In this document: piece by piece, positions 22,792 to 32,724 of the stretch
How the letters are laid out: each line of letters opens with the position of its first letter
Position numbering within the stretch: the stretch's first letter is position 1
Assembly: GCA_000750105.3 (NCBI GenBank)
Contig: JPHH03000003.1
Span: 868,001 to 932,000, forward strand
DNA: 64,000 nucleotides
Direction of reading: 5' to 3'
Source: Tolypocladium sp. Sup5 PDA-1
Lineage: Eukaryota > Ascomycota > Sordariomycetes > Hypocreales > Ophiocordycipitaceae
Program-made: the position numbers and the translations under genes
The notes under the pieces: model-generated
Database searches by the model: none
What the model was told of the DNA's origin: nothing
Seen by the model: the letters and a program-made list of their open reading frames with translations, nothing else

Positions 22792-25706
22792 CTAGTGTTT
22801 GCAGTAATAGTAGTCATCCATATCCAGCTTCGTCAACAGCTGCGCAACCAAGCTGTCATCCCCGACCCCCAGCTCTTCAAACATCTTGCTGCCGCCAGCC
22901 CGTCCCTTCTCCGAGAGAGCCCGGCACACCGTAATGAAGACTTGCATCTTCTTCTTAAAGTCGGTGTAGAGCTCGACTGCCTCTTGACCCCCCCTCGTTT
23001 CGTCGGCCCTCCCCAGAGCTCGCAGTCTTGAGTACATGGCATATTGAAGCACTATGCTGAACATGTCCTCGAGCAACGTGAGCACCGGCAGTTGCCGCTT
23101 CTTCAAGAATAGAGCAAACATTATTCGATCGAGCACGTGAGAATGAAGCTCGCGCAGTTGGTCGGGGCTCTGGAGCCTTTCTGTCGCTGTACTGCCCTTG
23201 TGGCTGTCAAGGTCGGTCTGCACCTTATCCAGCCGCCTCTCAAACGCTTGCCAAGGAAGAGCAACGCCTGTATCCAAAAAGTACGAGGCGATGCTCGAGA
23301 CGAAATGCTGCGCCTCTTTGGCGAAGCGGTATGAGGCGTTGCTCGGATTGTGCCAGGAGCCGGCCCCTGAGTTGACGTCTCGGTGGAGCTGATTGACGAC
23401 GTATAGCATCCGCAGTACTCGCAATAGCAGCTTGAAGATGCGATCGTAGTTCATCAAATGAATCGTCGTGACGATGGATGCTAGTTCTGGCGGCGCTGTG
23501 TATGAAAGGCGAAGAAAGTCCAGCGCCTCGAGCGAGTCTGGATTCATGCACTTGTCAATCTCATCTGGTGACAAGTCTCGCACGGCGAAGCTCAGGTCTC
23601 CCGGCAAGCCCGAGGACTCGCCGGAAACAGGACCAAGATTGCGGAACCTCGAGCCTTTGTGAGAGGCAAAGCTTTCAGCCAGCACGCCCATAAGGGCCAG
23701 CCGCAGCTCTGAACTCGCGGGAGGCCAAGTGTCCCGGCCACCAAGACGGAGCCCCATGACTCCTCCTTGCCTGGCGACCCCGGTCTCCCTCTCCGCTGAT
23801 TCCAAGTCTGGGTCAAACAAAGCATGCGATAAGCGGCTACAGAAGATACCGTTGCCGAGCAGGGTGAAGTCTCTCTGTAGCCTAAGATGAGCACGAAGGT
23901 CATGCTCATCGAAGAGTAGTCGCAGGCTCTCCTGATTGACGATCTGAGCTTGCGTAGAAGCAATGCCGCCAAACGAAAGAACAGGAAGTAGTGTCCAGTG
24001 CGGCGTCACGTCGGACTGATTCGTAATCGCACGGTATCTGCCTGAAAGCCGCTGGCGCACGATCATGCCCAGAGTGTCTTCAGATGATGGCTCGGCCATA
24101 GGCTGGTCCAGCTGATTGATTGATGCCAATATCCGCTCCTCCATGCCGTTCCGGTCGAGCCCAAAAAAGTCCAGTCTGAACATCGAATCGGGTTCCTCTG
24201 CTTCAGATACCACGCCAGGCGGGCAGGCTGAAGTGTTCCGGCGGCTTCTCCGAAGGGCATCATATAGCCTGTCTCGATACTGAGAGACTCGGCTCTCAAG
24301 CTCCAAAACCGAACTCCAGTCATATAGCCAGTCGGCTTTTGGTGGCTGATTTGACTGGATCTCGGCTTGCTGCGCCAAAGGGTGATCTGGGTGGAAAGAC
24401 CTGATGAAGCGCAAGTTGCGGCCCGTCTCGAATATCGACTCCATCACGTCGCTCGGCATAAAATCCGGTACCTTGCTGTGGTCCAGTCGAAAGTCGACAT
24501 CTTCCTCCTCCCGACCAAAATCATCCACGTAGGCTTCTGCCTCGACCTTGACAAAGCCTTTGCTCTCTCCCAGGTTGGACTTTGTCAGTGGAATGCCAGA
24601 CTCTCGCCTGGTCCCGATCCATTCTTCCATAATCTCGATCCAGGGGGCAGACACACGCCGCAGTATCTCGCGCAGCATATCTCGGATGTATCCTTCGCCG
24701 TCGTCCAGAGAAGACGCTGTGTGGAAAACAAGGGACAAGATGTCTTCGTCGGAGCACCGTCGGCGTAGCTGCGAAGTGAGCTTTTTGAACGGTTTCAGTA
24801 TGGTTGATACGTCTGAAATGGTGGATTGAAGCCGCAAAAGGGAGCGTGGATTTCGTCCATCCACAGCCACCCGCTGTTCCACGGCTTGCAAGACCTGGCT
24901 GATGCTACCCGCAAGAGCCACTCCACATCGACTCGAGTAGGTAGCGAAGGCAGATCGGACGAATGCATTCAGCTCCAGGAGGGTGGATCCGCACCAGAGG
25001 GCTTGGCTCTCAAGCCCTTGGAGGACTTGTCGAGAGTAGCCGGAGACTCGCATCTTCGGAAGCGCAGGTTTGAAAGATCCCCGGCCGTCTTCCTTTCTAA
25101 AGAAGACGGAGTCCCGGCCGAGCGCCAATGCCAACAAGGAAGAGAAATAGGCCTTGGCCTCAACGACAGGAACATCCGAGTTTTGGAGCTCCAGGGGGTC
25201 TGTGGACCAGGACAATAAGGCATCGTAGGCGGCTGAACCAGCCTCGCTGATGAACATGGGCTGATGGGCCGCAGTCTCCCCTGAGTTGAAAGCATCCCAT
25301 GTTCTGAAGCCGGTTCTCTTATCCGATGATTCTTTCAGTCCCATCCAAGGGTCGAATTCGACTTCTGAATCACTCGCGCTGTCGACAACGGCGCCGAAAT
25401 CTTGGGCCTCTTGCCTTGCGTCGGGCTGCTTCGCTTCGGCGATGTCGAGTGGAGGGAGCTTGAAGAACCCGTCTTGCGCAAGCGATATGGGAGTATAGGG
25501 GATAAAGCCTAGATTCGGGTTGTCCAAGGTAGCTGTAGCACAACAATCAGTCTCAGGATCTCGCGACAGGGACAGGTAGGCTCACCATTGAGGTCCTTGG
25601 CGAATAACGGAGTCGGCGCCTCCTGGATCAGCTGTTCTAGCCACTTCGAAGTCTGCCAGAGGTCGGGAATGGCAAAGACGTCTGCCTCGTTGCCGTCGCC
25701 GGCCAT
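22792..25706 (-). CDS. Gamma-tubulin complex component (Spc97/Spc98 family), GCP6-like
   Basis: Exons 25706-25586 and 25532-22792 give 953 aa. Proteins of this family form the gamma-tubulin ring complex that nucleates microtubules at spindle pole bodies. The sequence opens with a short acidic segment, then the GRIP1-type region with L-L-S-W-S-T-D-P and later I-L-R-R-V-S-A-P-W-I-E-I-M-E-E-W-I, and the C-terminal GRIP2-type region (about residues 560-900) with the family-like Y-D-R-I-F-K-L-L-L-R-V-L-R and H-V-L-D-R-I-M-F-A-L-F. The N-terminal D-P-W-M-G-L and overall length point to the GCP5/GCP6 subgroup rather than GCP2 or GCP3; GCP6 is my best guess. ATG 25706 is chosen because the longer frame upstream lacks an ATG. 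It shares a 408-bp divergent promoter with EAF7. Confidence 0.82.
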
Positions 25707-26114
25707 GGCATCATCTTTCGAAAGCGCCGAAGACGCGCCGAAGACTGTAATTGACGTCGAGCGCAAATATGGCTGAAGACTTGTTGAAGTTGGGCTGATG
25801 TTGCGACCTGCGACTTGGGCTTGGCCTCGCGACGCGGGACCGCGTTCCTGGGCAAGCTGGGTTTGCGCCAACAGCGGCCGATTACAGGGGGCCTCGCGCT
25901 AAAACGGTTCGCTGATCTGGCTGATGATCTCATCCACGTCGCCCTGGTCCTTCCTTGAGCCGCATTCTCAACCTTTCAAGGTCCAAAAAGCTCTCGACTT
26001 TCTCTTTCCGGCATTGCCAGCCACGACAGCACAGTACGCAGCTACCGGCTGCAGCAGCCTCCCAGTATCGCCATCGAGCATCTTACATACCCAAACGACC
26101 GCAATTGAACCGCC
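25707..26114. promoter_or_regulatory. Divergent promoter, GCP6-like / EAF7
   Basis: 408 bases separate two start codons on opposite strands, so both promoters must lie here. Confidence 0.6.
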
Positions 26115-27074
26115 ATGCCTCCCAAGAAGAGGGCGCGCGGGCAGGCTGCCGCGACGCCTTCAGCCGCCCGCGACGACGATGCCATGGACATTGACACGCC
26201 GCAAACGAGCGCAACGCCAGCAGCTGCGGCAGCCAAAGCCAGCGCACAGAACTTCAATGACCTCTGGACGGATGACCAGGTCGCCTCCCTCTTCAAGGCG
26301 GTCATCCGCTGGAAACCAGCCGGTGCGTCTCCGTCGCCCAGCTCCCGGTCATGCTCTCAGAGCTGCACTGACACCTCGCCAGGCATGCACAAGCACTTCC
26401 GAATGATTGCGATATCAGAACACCTCCGAAACCACGGCTTCGACCCAGACATGTACCGGCACACGCGCATCCCCCACATCTGGCAGAAGCTGCGGACGTA
26501 CTACAACCTGGACGTGATTGACGAGCGGGAGTCGTTCGACGACGAAGATTCCGATGATAAGTACATCGACTTCGCGCTCCCACGGCCCGATTTCCTCGAG
26601 TCCATGCTGCAGCGCGCCGTCGCTGACCCCAGCGAAGCGCCCACGTCCCCCCGCGAGCTCGAGCTGTCGCCGTCGCCGTCGCACGCCACCCGCAAGCGCA
26701 AGCGGGCAAGCACCGCGACGGCGGCGACGACGGCTGCGGCTGCGGCTGCGGCTGCGGCTGCGACGACGAGAGCCAGAGCCGCCTCGGCCGAAGACACCGA
26801 AGACGGGACGGATGCGCAGTCGCCGGCGGCGAGGACAACGAGGGGGTCCAGGGGCAAGACGAGGGCGGCCAGCCAGCAGGCGAAAGCGGAAAAGGAAAAG
26901 GCCGAGACGACGGAAGAAGAGGAGGTTGGCGATAGCGAGGAGAGTGGCTCCGGGGAGGAGGAAGAGGAGAGCGCAGAGGAGAATGGCACCCCAGCGTCAA
27001 GAACTACCAGGGGAGCTGCGCGTGGCCGTGGGCGAGGCCGGGGGAGGGGGCGAAGGGGCGGGACCAGACGATGA
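26115..27074 (+). CDS. EAF7: NuA4 histone acetyltransferase subunit Eaf7
   Basis: Exons 26115-26322 and 26383-27074 give 299 aa. Eaf7 (CT20/MRGBP family) is a non-catalytic subunit of the NuA4 histone H4 acetyltransferase and binds Eaf3. The conserved block spans about residues 48-140: N-D-L-W-T-D-D-Q, then A-V-I-R-W-K-P-A-G-M-H-K-H-F-R-M, then I-P-H-I-W-Q-K-L-R-T-Y-Y-N-L. The N-terminus K-K-R-A-R-G looks like a nuclear signal. The C-terminal half is low complexity: an Ala run coded by a GGCTGC repeat, acidic blocks, and a final Arg-Gly-rich tail. The intron splits the Gly codon of K-P-A-G-M-H; read through, it would add unrelated Ser-rich sequence. It converges with RRN5, leaving only 157 bases between stops. 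Confidence 0.92.
   Translation: MPPKKRARGQAAATPSAARDDDAMDIDTPQTSATPAAAAAKASAQNFNDLWTDDQVASLFKAVIRWKPAGASPSPSSRSCSQSCTDTSPGMHKHFRMIAISEHLRNHGFDPDMYRHTRIPHIWQKLRTYYNLDVIDERESFDDEDSDDKYIDFALPRPDFLESMLQRAVADPSEAPTSPRELELSPSPSHATRKRKRASTATAATTAAAAAAAAAATTRARAASAEDTEDGTDAQSPAARTTRGSRGKTRAASQQAKAEKEKAETTEEEEVGDSEESGSGEEEEESAEENGTPASRTTRGAARGRGRGRGRGRRGGTRR
26732..26761 (+). repeat. (GGCTGC)5 hexanucleotide repeat coding for an Ala run
   Basis: Five GGCTGC units lie inside EAF7 and code for about ten consecutive alanines. Confidence 0.85.
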
Positions 27075-27231
27075 TGGAAAGATGGAGCAGATGGACACCC
27101 CGCGGTGTTGTGTTGTCTGTCTACGGAGTACCTAGATACCCAAATGTAACATGCATGGCGAGAACTCGTATTCGACATTCACTTGGAATGCCTACCAGCA
27201 GTCCCATTGCTCTTTGTACACATGCCAGAGC

Positions 27232-28917
27232 CTAGGCTCCCTGATTATTCGACTCATCCAACGTCTCCCATTCGCCGCAATACTGCAACTGGCTGGCCCA
27301 ATCCCTCCGCACGGGGAATATGCTCTCCACATCCAAGTTCGATCTCTCTGGCCGCCCGGGGTCCTGCTTCTTGGGTATATCCATGGGCGGCTTCTTCTGC
27401 AAAACGCTCCACATCTCCGTCTCTGCCTGATAGCTCGCGTATTCGTCAGAGCGGTCGGCTTGCTCCTCCTGTCTCCGTTCCATGGCTATGCGCTGCTTGA
27501 GCGCCTGTCTCGCGGCCTGGACATCGCGGAGGCCTGTCGCGGAATACCACAAGATCTCGTTTGCTTCGCGGTTGATCTCGTACTCTTCCTCGTCCTCGGG
27601 TGGAATCTTCTCTTCGTCGTCGGAATCATTCGCTGTGTCTTCGTCGTCGTCATCGTCATCGGAAGCCGAGTCTTGCGTGAGGATGTTCGGTTTGGTCTGC
27701 CTCAGCCCATCGCCATCCTGTTCGTCGCTCAACGCGGCTTCGACTTCGTCATAAGTCATGGGCTCCTCGTCGGCCTCTTCGTCCCGATCCGGCGGCTCTT
27801 CATAAACATCCAGACGCAGTCTTCTGGCGCTTTTCAGCCAATGACCTTGCACGTTGGAAGGCATACCCAAGGAGGCAATCGCGGCATCGACGTCTTTTCT
27901 CCGCACAATATCTCTAGTATTGAGGACGAGTTCCCGCTTCGCCCTGATCCTGGACATGCTGATGAACAACGTCGCCTGGACAAGCCGCCTGGTGACTGAC
28001 ATAGCCAACGAGTAGAAGTCTTCGAACGTTGTAGCCCACATCGAGGGTGGCACATCGTCAATGTAGTTCCAGTTGCTACCCGGAATCGACGAATTCATGA
28101 AGAAGCGGTCGGAGAGCCTCAACCACCGAGAAAGATGAAATAGTTGGGCAAATGGAAGAGGCTGATTGAAGTCGGCATCCTGTCCTCGGTCCAACTTCGC
28201 CGCTATGCTGGGCGTGATATCCCAATAACTGCCCCATTTTTTCTCTTCACGTTGCGTCTCCTTTTGCTCTTGTCTCAGAGATACGGCATCGGATGCTTCC
28301 TCCTGTGCATGGCAGCACTGTTGGCTGAGCTCTACCGCCGCAGGGTACTCTGCCGTCTCAAGAATCGATCGGCGATCGAACTGTCTGCGGCGGCCTTGAG
28401 CGTCCTGCAGAAAGTTGATGTAGTGTTGGATCTCAACCAAGCTCTTGCTGTTAACACGAGAGGCGATACCAGGCAAGTTGTGCCGCCCTAGCCGTGCAAG
28501 GGCCTCGAAAAACTGTCGCTTCTCTAATGGCGACCATGTGGTGAGACCGATCTGGCTGTGCTCGAGGTTGATGTCATCGTCCAGGCATACGCGATGCGCC
28601 GCGTCATCAATATCTCTATTGAGAAGCTCGATATATTCGGTGTTCAGGATGCCCTTGTGGCGCTTAAAAGGTCGGTCTGTAGCGGCATCCTCCGCAGGTC
28701 GCTTGCGATGTGACCGCTCACCAAGGCCATCGCCAAGACCCGGGTCGTCGTTTGCGCTGACGCCGCCGTTTTCGCTGCTCAACTCATCGGAATTGTCGTC
28801 TGCACTGGTCCAGCCTGGCGAATAGATCTGCCTTTCCGCCTTCACCAGCGCGTCTGAGTCGTGAACGTGGTTGACGGATTCTGTTTCGTCGACAGAGTGG
28901 TCGTTATCAGGGTCCAT
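27232..28917 (-). CDS. RRN5: RNA polymerase I upstream activating factor subunit Rrn5
   Basis: One exon gives 561 aa. In yeast Rrn5 belongs to UAF, which binds the rDNA upstream element and recruits Pol I. A SANT/Myb-like domain is clear at about residues 127-173 (W-S-P-L-E-K-R-Q-F-F-E-A-L through E-I-Q-H-Y-I-N-F-L). Before it lies K-R-P-A and F-K-R-H-K, a likely nuclear signal. After it are R-A-K-R-E-L-V-L-N-T-R-D-I, which pairs a histone-fold-like segment with the rule V-D-A-A-I-A-S-L-G-M, and an acidic run with seven or more Asp. The C-terminal I-L-W-Y is also seen in Rrn5 proteins. The start has the closest upstream promoter shared with IRC3 (371 bp). Confidence 0.85.
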   Translation of the reverse strand: MDPDNDHSVDETESVNHVHDSDALVKAERQIYSPGWTSADDNSDELSSENGGVSANDDPGLGDGLGERSHRKRPAEDAATDRPFKRHKGILNTEYIELLNRDIDDAAHRVCLDDDINLEHSQIGLTTWSPLEKRQFFEALARLGRHNLPGIASRVNSKSLVEIQHYINFLQDAQGRRRQFDRRSILETAEYPAAVELSQQCCHAQEEASDAVSLRQEQKETQREEKKWGSYWDITPSIAAKLDRGQDADFNQPLPFAQLFHLSRWLRLSDRFFMNSSIPGSNWNYIDDVPPSMWATTFEDFYSLAMSVTRRLVQATLFISMSRIRAKRELVLNTRDIVRRKDVDAAIASLGMPSNVQGHWLKSARRLRLDVYEEPPDRDEEADEEPMTYDEVEAALSDEQDGDGLRQTKPNILTQDSASDDDDDDEDTANDSDDEEKIPPEDEEEYEINREANEILWYSATGLRDVQAARQALKQRIAMERRQEEQADRSDEYASYQAETEMWSVLQKKPPMDIPKKQDPGRPERSNLDVESIFPVRRDWASQLQYCGEWETLDESNNQGA

Positions 28918-29288
28918 GTTCCCTTGTCGCTTTCACATCGAAAGCTACAGGAGCAGGCAGGAACATCGCCATATGAGTTTCCAAGAGGCTCAAGTATGGC
29001 CTTGAATGCGTATTTCGAAATTTGGAAAAGTTGAAATATTGAACCTGGGCGTGATGCGGATTGTGAAAGTTGTTGACAGTTGAAGGCTTGAAGCGTTAAT
29101 CAATTCAGAGTTCAGAGTTCAGACCATAGCGGAGCCGCCGTTCCGTTGTGCTTACGTAAGACGACTTTAATCTCTGCCGCCAATGCGATGCATCAACAAG
29201 ACTCTTCCCCCTGCGACCTCTGGCAGCGTGCAAGTTTACCGTCTGATTCAGGTGCAACGCTGCGTACATCGTCACATCATCATGTACG
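28918..29288. promoter_or_regulatory. Divergent promoter, RRN5 / IRC3
   Basis: 371 bases between opposed start codons. It is AT-richer than its flanks around 29000-29100. Confidence 0.6.
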
Positions 29289-31290
29289 ATGCTACACCCC
29301 GTTGCAAGATGCGTCTTCCGGTCAGGTGCTGGGGTGAGCCCCCAGCTTTTCAAGCTCAGGCCCTTCAGAGCCTGCGCTGCGACGCTCGCCCCGAGTCTCA
29401 AGCCCAAGCTCAGAGATTATCAACAAGAATGCATCAAATCCGTTCTCTTGTCCCTTAAACGCGGTCACAAACGTGTTGGGATATCACTGGCGACTGGCAG
29501 TGGCAAAACAGTAAGTGCCTGGCATGCTTCGTGTATGCACTTGAACTGACATCCTTCAGGTCATCTTCACCCAGCTCATTGACAAGATTCGCTCTCGTCC
29601 CGATGGGGGCGATCGCACTCTCATCTTGGCGCACCGCCGTGAGCTGGTTGAGCAAGCCGCGAGGCACTGCCAGCTCGCGTACCCTGACAAGACCATTGAG
29701 ATTGAGATGGGCGCCCTTCACGCCTCGGGGACGGCAGACATCACCATCGCCAGCGTGCAGAGCATCACGTCGAAAGAACGGTTGGAGAAATTCGACCCCT
29801 CGTCCTTCAAGCTGGTTCTTGTGGATGAGGCGCACCACATTGTTGCCCAGGGCTATCTCAAGACGCTCAAGCACTTTGGGCTCGAGCAGAAGCAAAAGGA
29901 CTCGCCAACGCTCATCGGCGTGTCTGCAACGTTTTCGCGGTTCGACGGAGTCAAGCTTGGCGCCGCAATCGACGAGATTGTCTACCACAAGGACTACGTC
30001 GACATGATCTCCGACAAATGGCTCTCCGATGTCATATTCACGACCGTCGCGTCGTCGGCCAACCTGTCCAAGGTCAAGAATGGCGCTTTTGGAGACTTTC
30101 AGACAGGAGAGCTGTCCAAGGTCGTCAACACTGACGAAGTCAACGACATCACCGTCCGGAGCTGGATGGCCAAGGCCCCAGATAGGAAGTCGACGCTTGT
30201 ATTCTGCGTCGACCTGGCGCATGTGGCTGGCCTCACGCACAAGTTCCGAGAACACGGCTTCGACGCCAGATTCATAACCGGGGATACGCCAAAAGTGGAA
30301 AGAAGCGAGACATTGGAGGCCTTCAAAAAGGGGAAATTTCCAGTGCTGGTCAACTGCGGAGTTTTTACCGAAGGCACAGACATTCCCAACATCGACAGCA
30401 TCGTGCTGGCGAGACCGACGAGGTCACGGAATTTGCTGGTCCAAATGATTGGCAGAGGCATGCGGCTTCATCCGGGCAAGAAGAACTGCCACATAATTGA
30501 CCTCGTCTCGAGCCTGGAAACCGGTATCGTGACTACGCCGACGCTGTTTGGGCTCGACCCGAATGAGCTGGTCGACAAAGCCTCGGTCAGCGATATGCGA
30601 AATATGAAAGATCAACAGACAGCAGAGGAAGCCGGACAGCAGGTGGATTCTGGGGGCTCGGGATCGGCCGGGAACTCCGCAACGGCCGTCACATTCACCG
30701 ACTACTCGTCCGTTCTGGATCTAATTGCTGATACGTCTGGAGAAAAGCATATCCGCGTCATTAGCCAGAATGCGTGGGTACAGGTCGGGCCTGAACGGTT
30801 CGTGCTATCGGCGCCGAGCGGTTCCTACATCAGGATAGAGCGCGTTGTAGAACAGAACGCCAGCTCAGCTCCGATGTATCGAGCGCTCGAGATACGCGCT
30901 CTGCCACCTGGTATCGCCAAGTCTCCATATGCAGCACCAAGGGAGATTCTCACAGCGGCCACATTCAACGACGCCGTCCACGGAGCAGACAGCTACGCGG
31001 CGAATGCGTTTCCTCACACATTTATACACCGGTATCAGTCTTGGCGCAGCCTGCCTCCGACACAGGGCCAGCTGGACTTTGTGAACCGGCTGCGCGGAAA
31101 GGGCAAGGCATTAACAGTAGCGGACTTGACCAAAGGCAGGGCGGCGGACATGATTACGAAGCTGAAGCACGGCGCGCGTGGCCAGTTTGCCAGGATAGAG
31201 GCGGAACAGCGACGGCGTGAGAAGCAGACGACGGTCGCCGAGACGAGGGGGAACCGTGAGCAGGTGCGGGTCGGGCCTCTTATGGCTTGA
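29289..31290 (+). CDS. IRC3: Mitochondrial DEAH-type helicase Irc3
   Basis: Exons 29289-29510 and 29560-31290 give 650 aa. Irc3 is a superfamily 2 branch-migration helicase that maintains mitochondrial DNA in yeast. The first 40 residues are basic and Ser/Ala-rich without acidic residues, as in a mitochondrial presequence. Then come L-R-D-Y-Q-Q-E-C (Q-like motif), Walker A A-T-G-S-G-K-T (68-74), Walker B D-E-A-H (163-166), S-A-T (196-198) and motif VI Q-M-I-G-R-G-M-R (369-376). The C-terminal 200 residues match the Irc3-type extension. The intron falls directly after the Walker A threonine. ATG 29289 is in frame and precedes the presequence; a nearby ATG at 29282 is out of frame. Confidence 0.92.
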
Positions 31291-32724
31291 TCGTCCGCGG
31301 CACGGTATTGTACACTAGGCGATGATGTTTGGGAGTTGTATACCACGGGCACTCGGCGTTGAAGGGCGACAAAGGACGTATCTCACCACCGGCAGCTGGT
31401 TTGGACGCGTTGTATAGTATAATTCCGACTGAAGTGTAAGATGATGTTCATGAGCTTTCGGCCGTCTCGACATATGCCACCATGCCCCTATTTTATCCTC
31501 CGCCCGTACCAGCCCCTGAAGCAACCCTTGATGACCACCGAGGCGGAACCTCCATAACGAGTCCTCATCTCATGCCGTGACAGTATCCCAACATGTGCGC
31601 ATCGTGCTGCGACCTCTCACACACCGCCAACAGCCCGCCAAGCCCGCCCGGCGCCCCCGTCAACACCAGCACATGCATCCAATTGTGGCTCTACCCCAGC
31701 AGGCCAAACGAGCCGGGGAACCACCTCTCGGGCACCTACGCGGCATACAGCGCTGCGCCCGTGAAGTTGACCACCAAAGCTCTCGCAGTCGCAAACTCAC
31801 AGACGTCCTTCCCGGTCAGCAGCCCGGTCTGCTTAGCCTTTTGATCCATCATTGCCAAAACCAAACGCCCATAAAAACACGAAAACGCAACCGAAAACGC
31901 TCCAACGTGTGCGCTGTCAAGATGCAGACCCGTCACGCCTCGGCTGCCACAAGAAGACAAGTAACTCGGCCCCCAGCGAGGGGCGAGGATCGCTGTAGGT
32001 CGGCACAATCAACGCCCACTCACTTCTGAACCAGAGTCAAGCCAACAAACATCTTGATGAGTTTTAGACTGTATATATCAGTCAACGCCTTCTCGATGTC
32101 ACGAAAACAGTACACTCAGCAGACGATGTTCGAGTTCGTGGATACGGGTATAATTGCCATTCCACAGTTTCCATGACCTCGTACCGTTTCGTCCACACCG
32201 GCCATCCCTCATCCTGCGACTTGTACATGTCCCTGTCTTCTCTGTTGTGTTTAGGACACTAGAATGTCTCCGTCGAGGAACACCACGGCACACGCTCCGT
32301 GTATATGCACCGCCTTCTTCCCACCAGAACAAACTTTTCCTCTGTGATATAGCTTCCCTGCGCCACGTCTTGCAAACCACATCCGTCCTCCAATTGCCAA
32401 CCAGATCATTCTTGCTCAGCCATCCCGGGGTATTTTCATTTTTTATCTCGAGTTTTGGTCGCACATGTGGGTATAAGGAGTGGACGTCAGTCATCAAGAG
32501 CGACACCACCCATCCAGTAACCAAAAAAACAAATTCGTAGACATCCGCGGCGTGATAATAGGACAAACAAACTTCAAAAGCAACATCGAAAAAAGCAGTA
32601 ACAAGCAGGCACTCAGAACAAAATTGGAGCCGGCTGACGCACAATCAGACGTTCCAGGGTATACTTTACGCCAGGGTATATCCAGCCGGGGTATTCGCAT
32701 GTAGAGGTTCTAAGTCAGGGGAAT
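31291..32724. other. Intergenic region IRC3 / KH gene
   Basis: Apart from the decayed PAQR-like remnant at 31565-32008, nothing coding is supported. The right half holds the 3' flank of the KH gene. Confidence 0.45.
31565..32008 (-). pseudogene. Remnant of a PAQR/hemolysin-III-like membrane protein
   Basis: One minus-strand frame reads G-A-A-L-Y-A-A, stop, V-P-E-R-W-F-P-G, then a second stop and S-H-N-W-M-H-V-L-V-L-T-G. This order (A-x-Y-A-x-R-x-P-E-R-W-x-P-G followed by S-H-x-x-x-H) is the signature of the last membrane segments in the PAQR (adiponectin receptor / Izh) family. In-frame TAGs lie at 31736-31738 and 31691-31693. Sequence upstream of about 31960 is not recognisable. The two stops cannot be spliced out with sensible introns, so I call it a decayed 3' fragment. 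The identification rests on about 40 residues. Confidence 0.4.
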
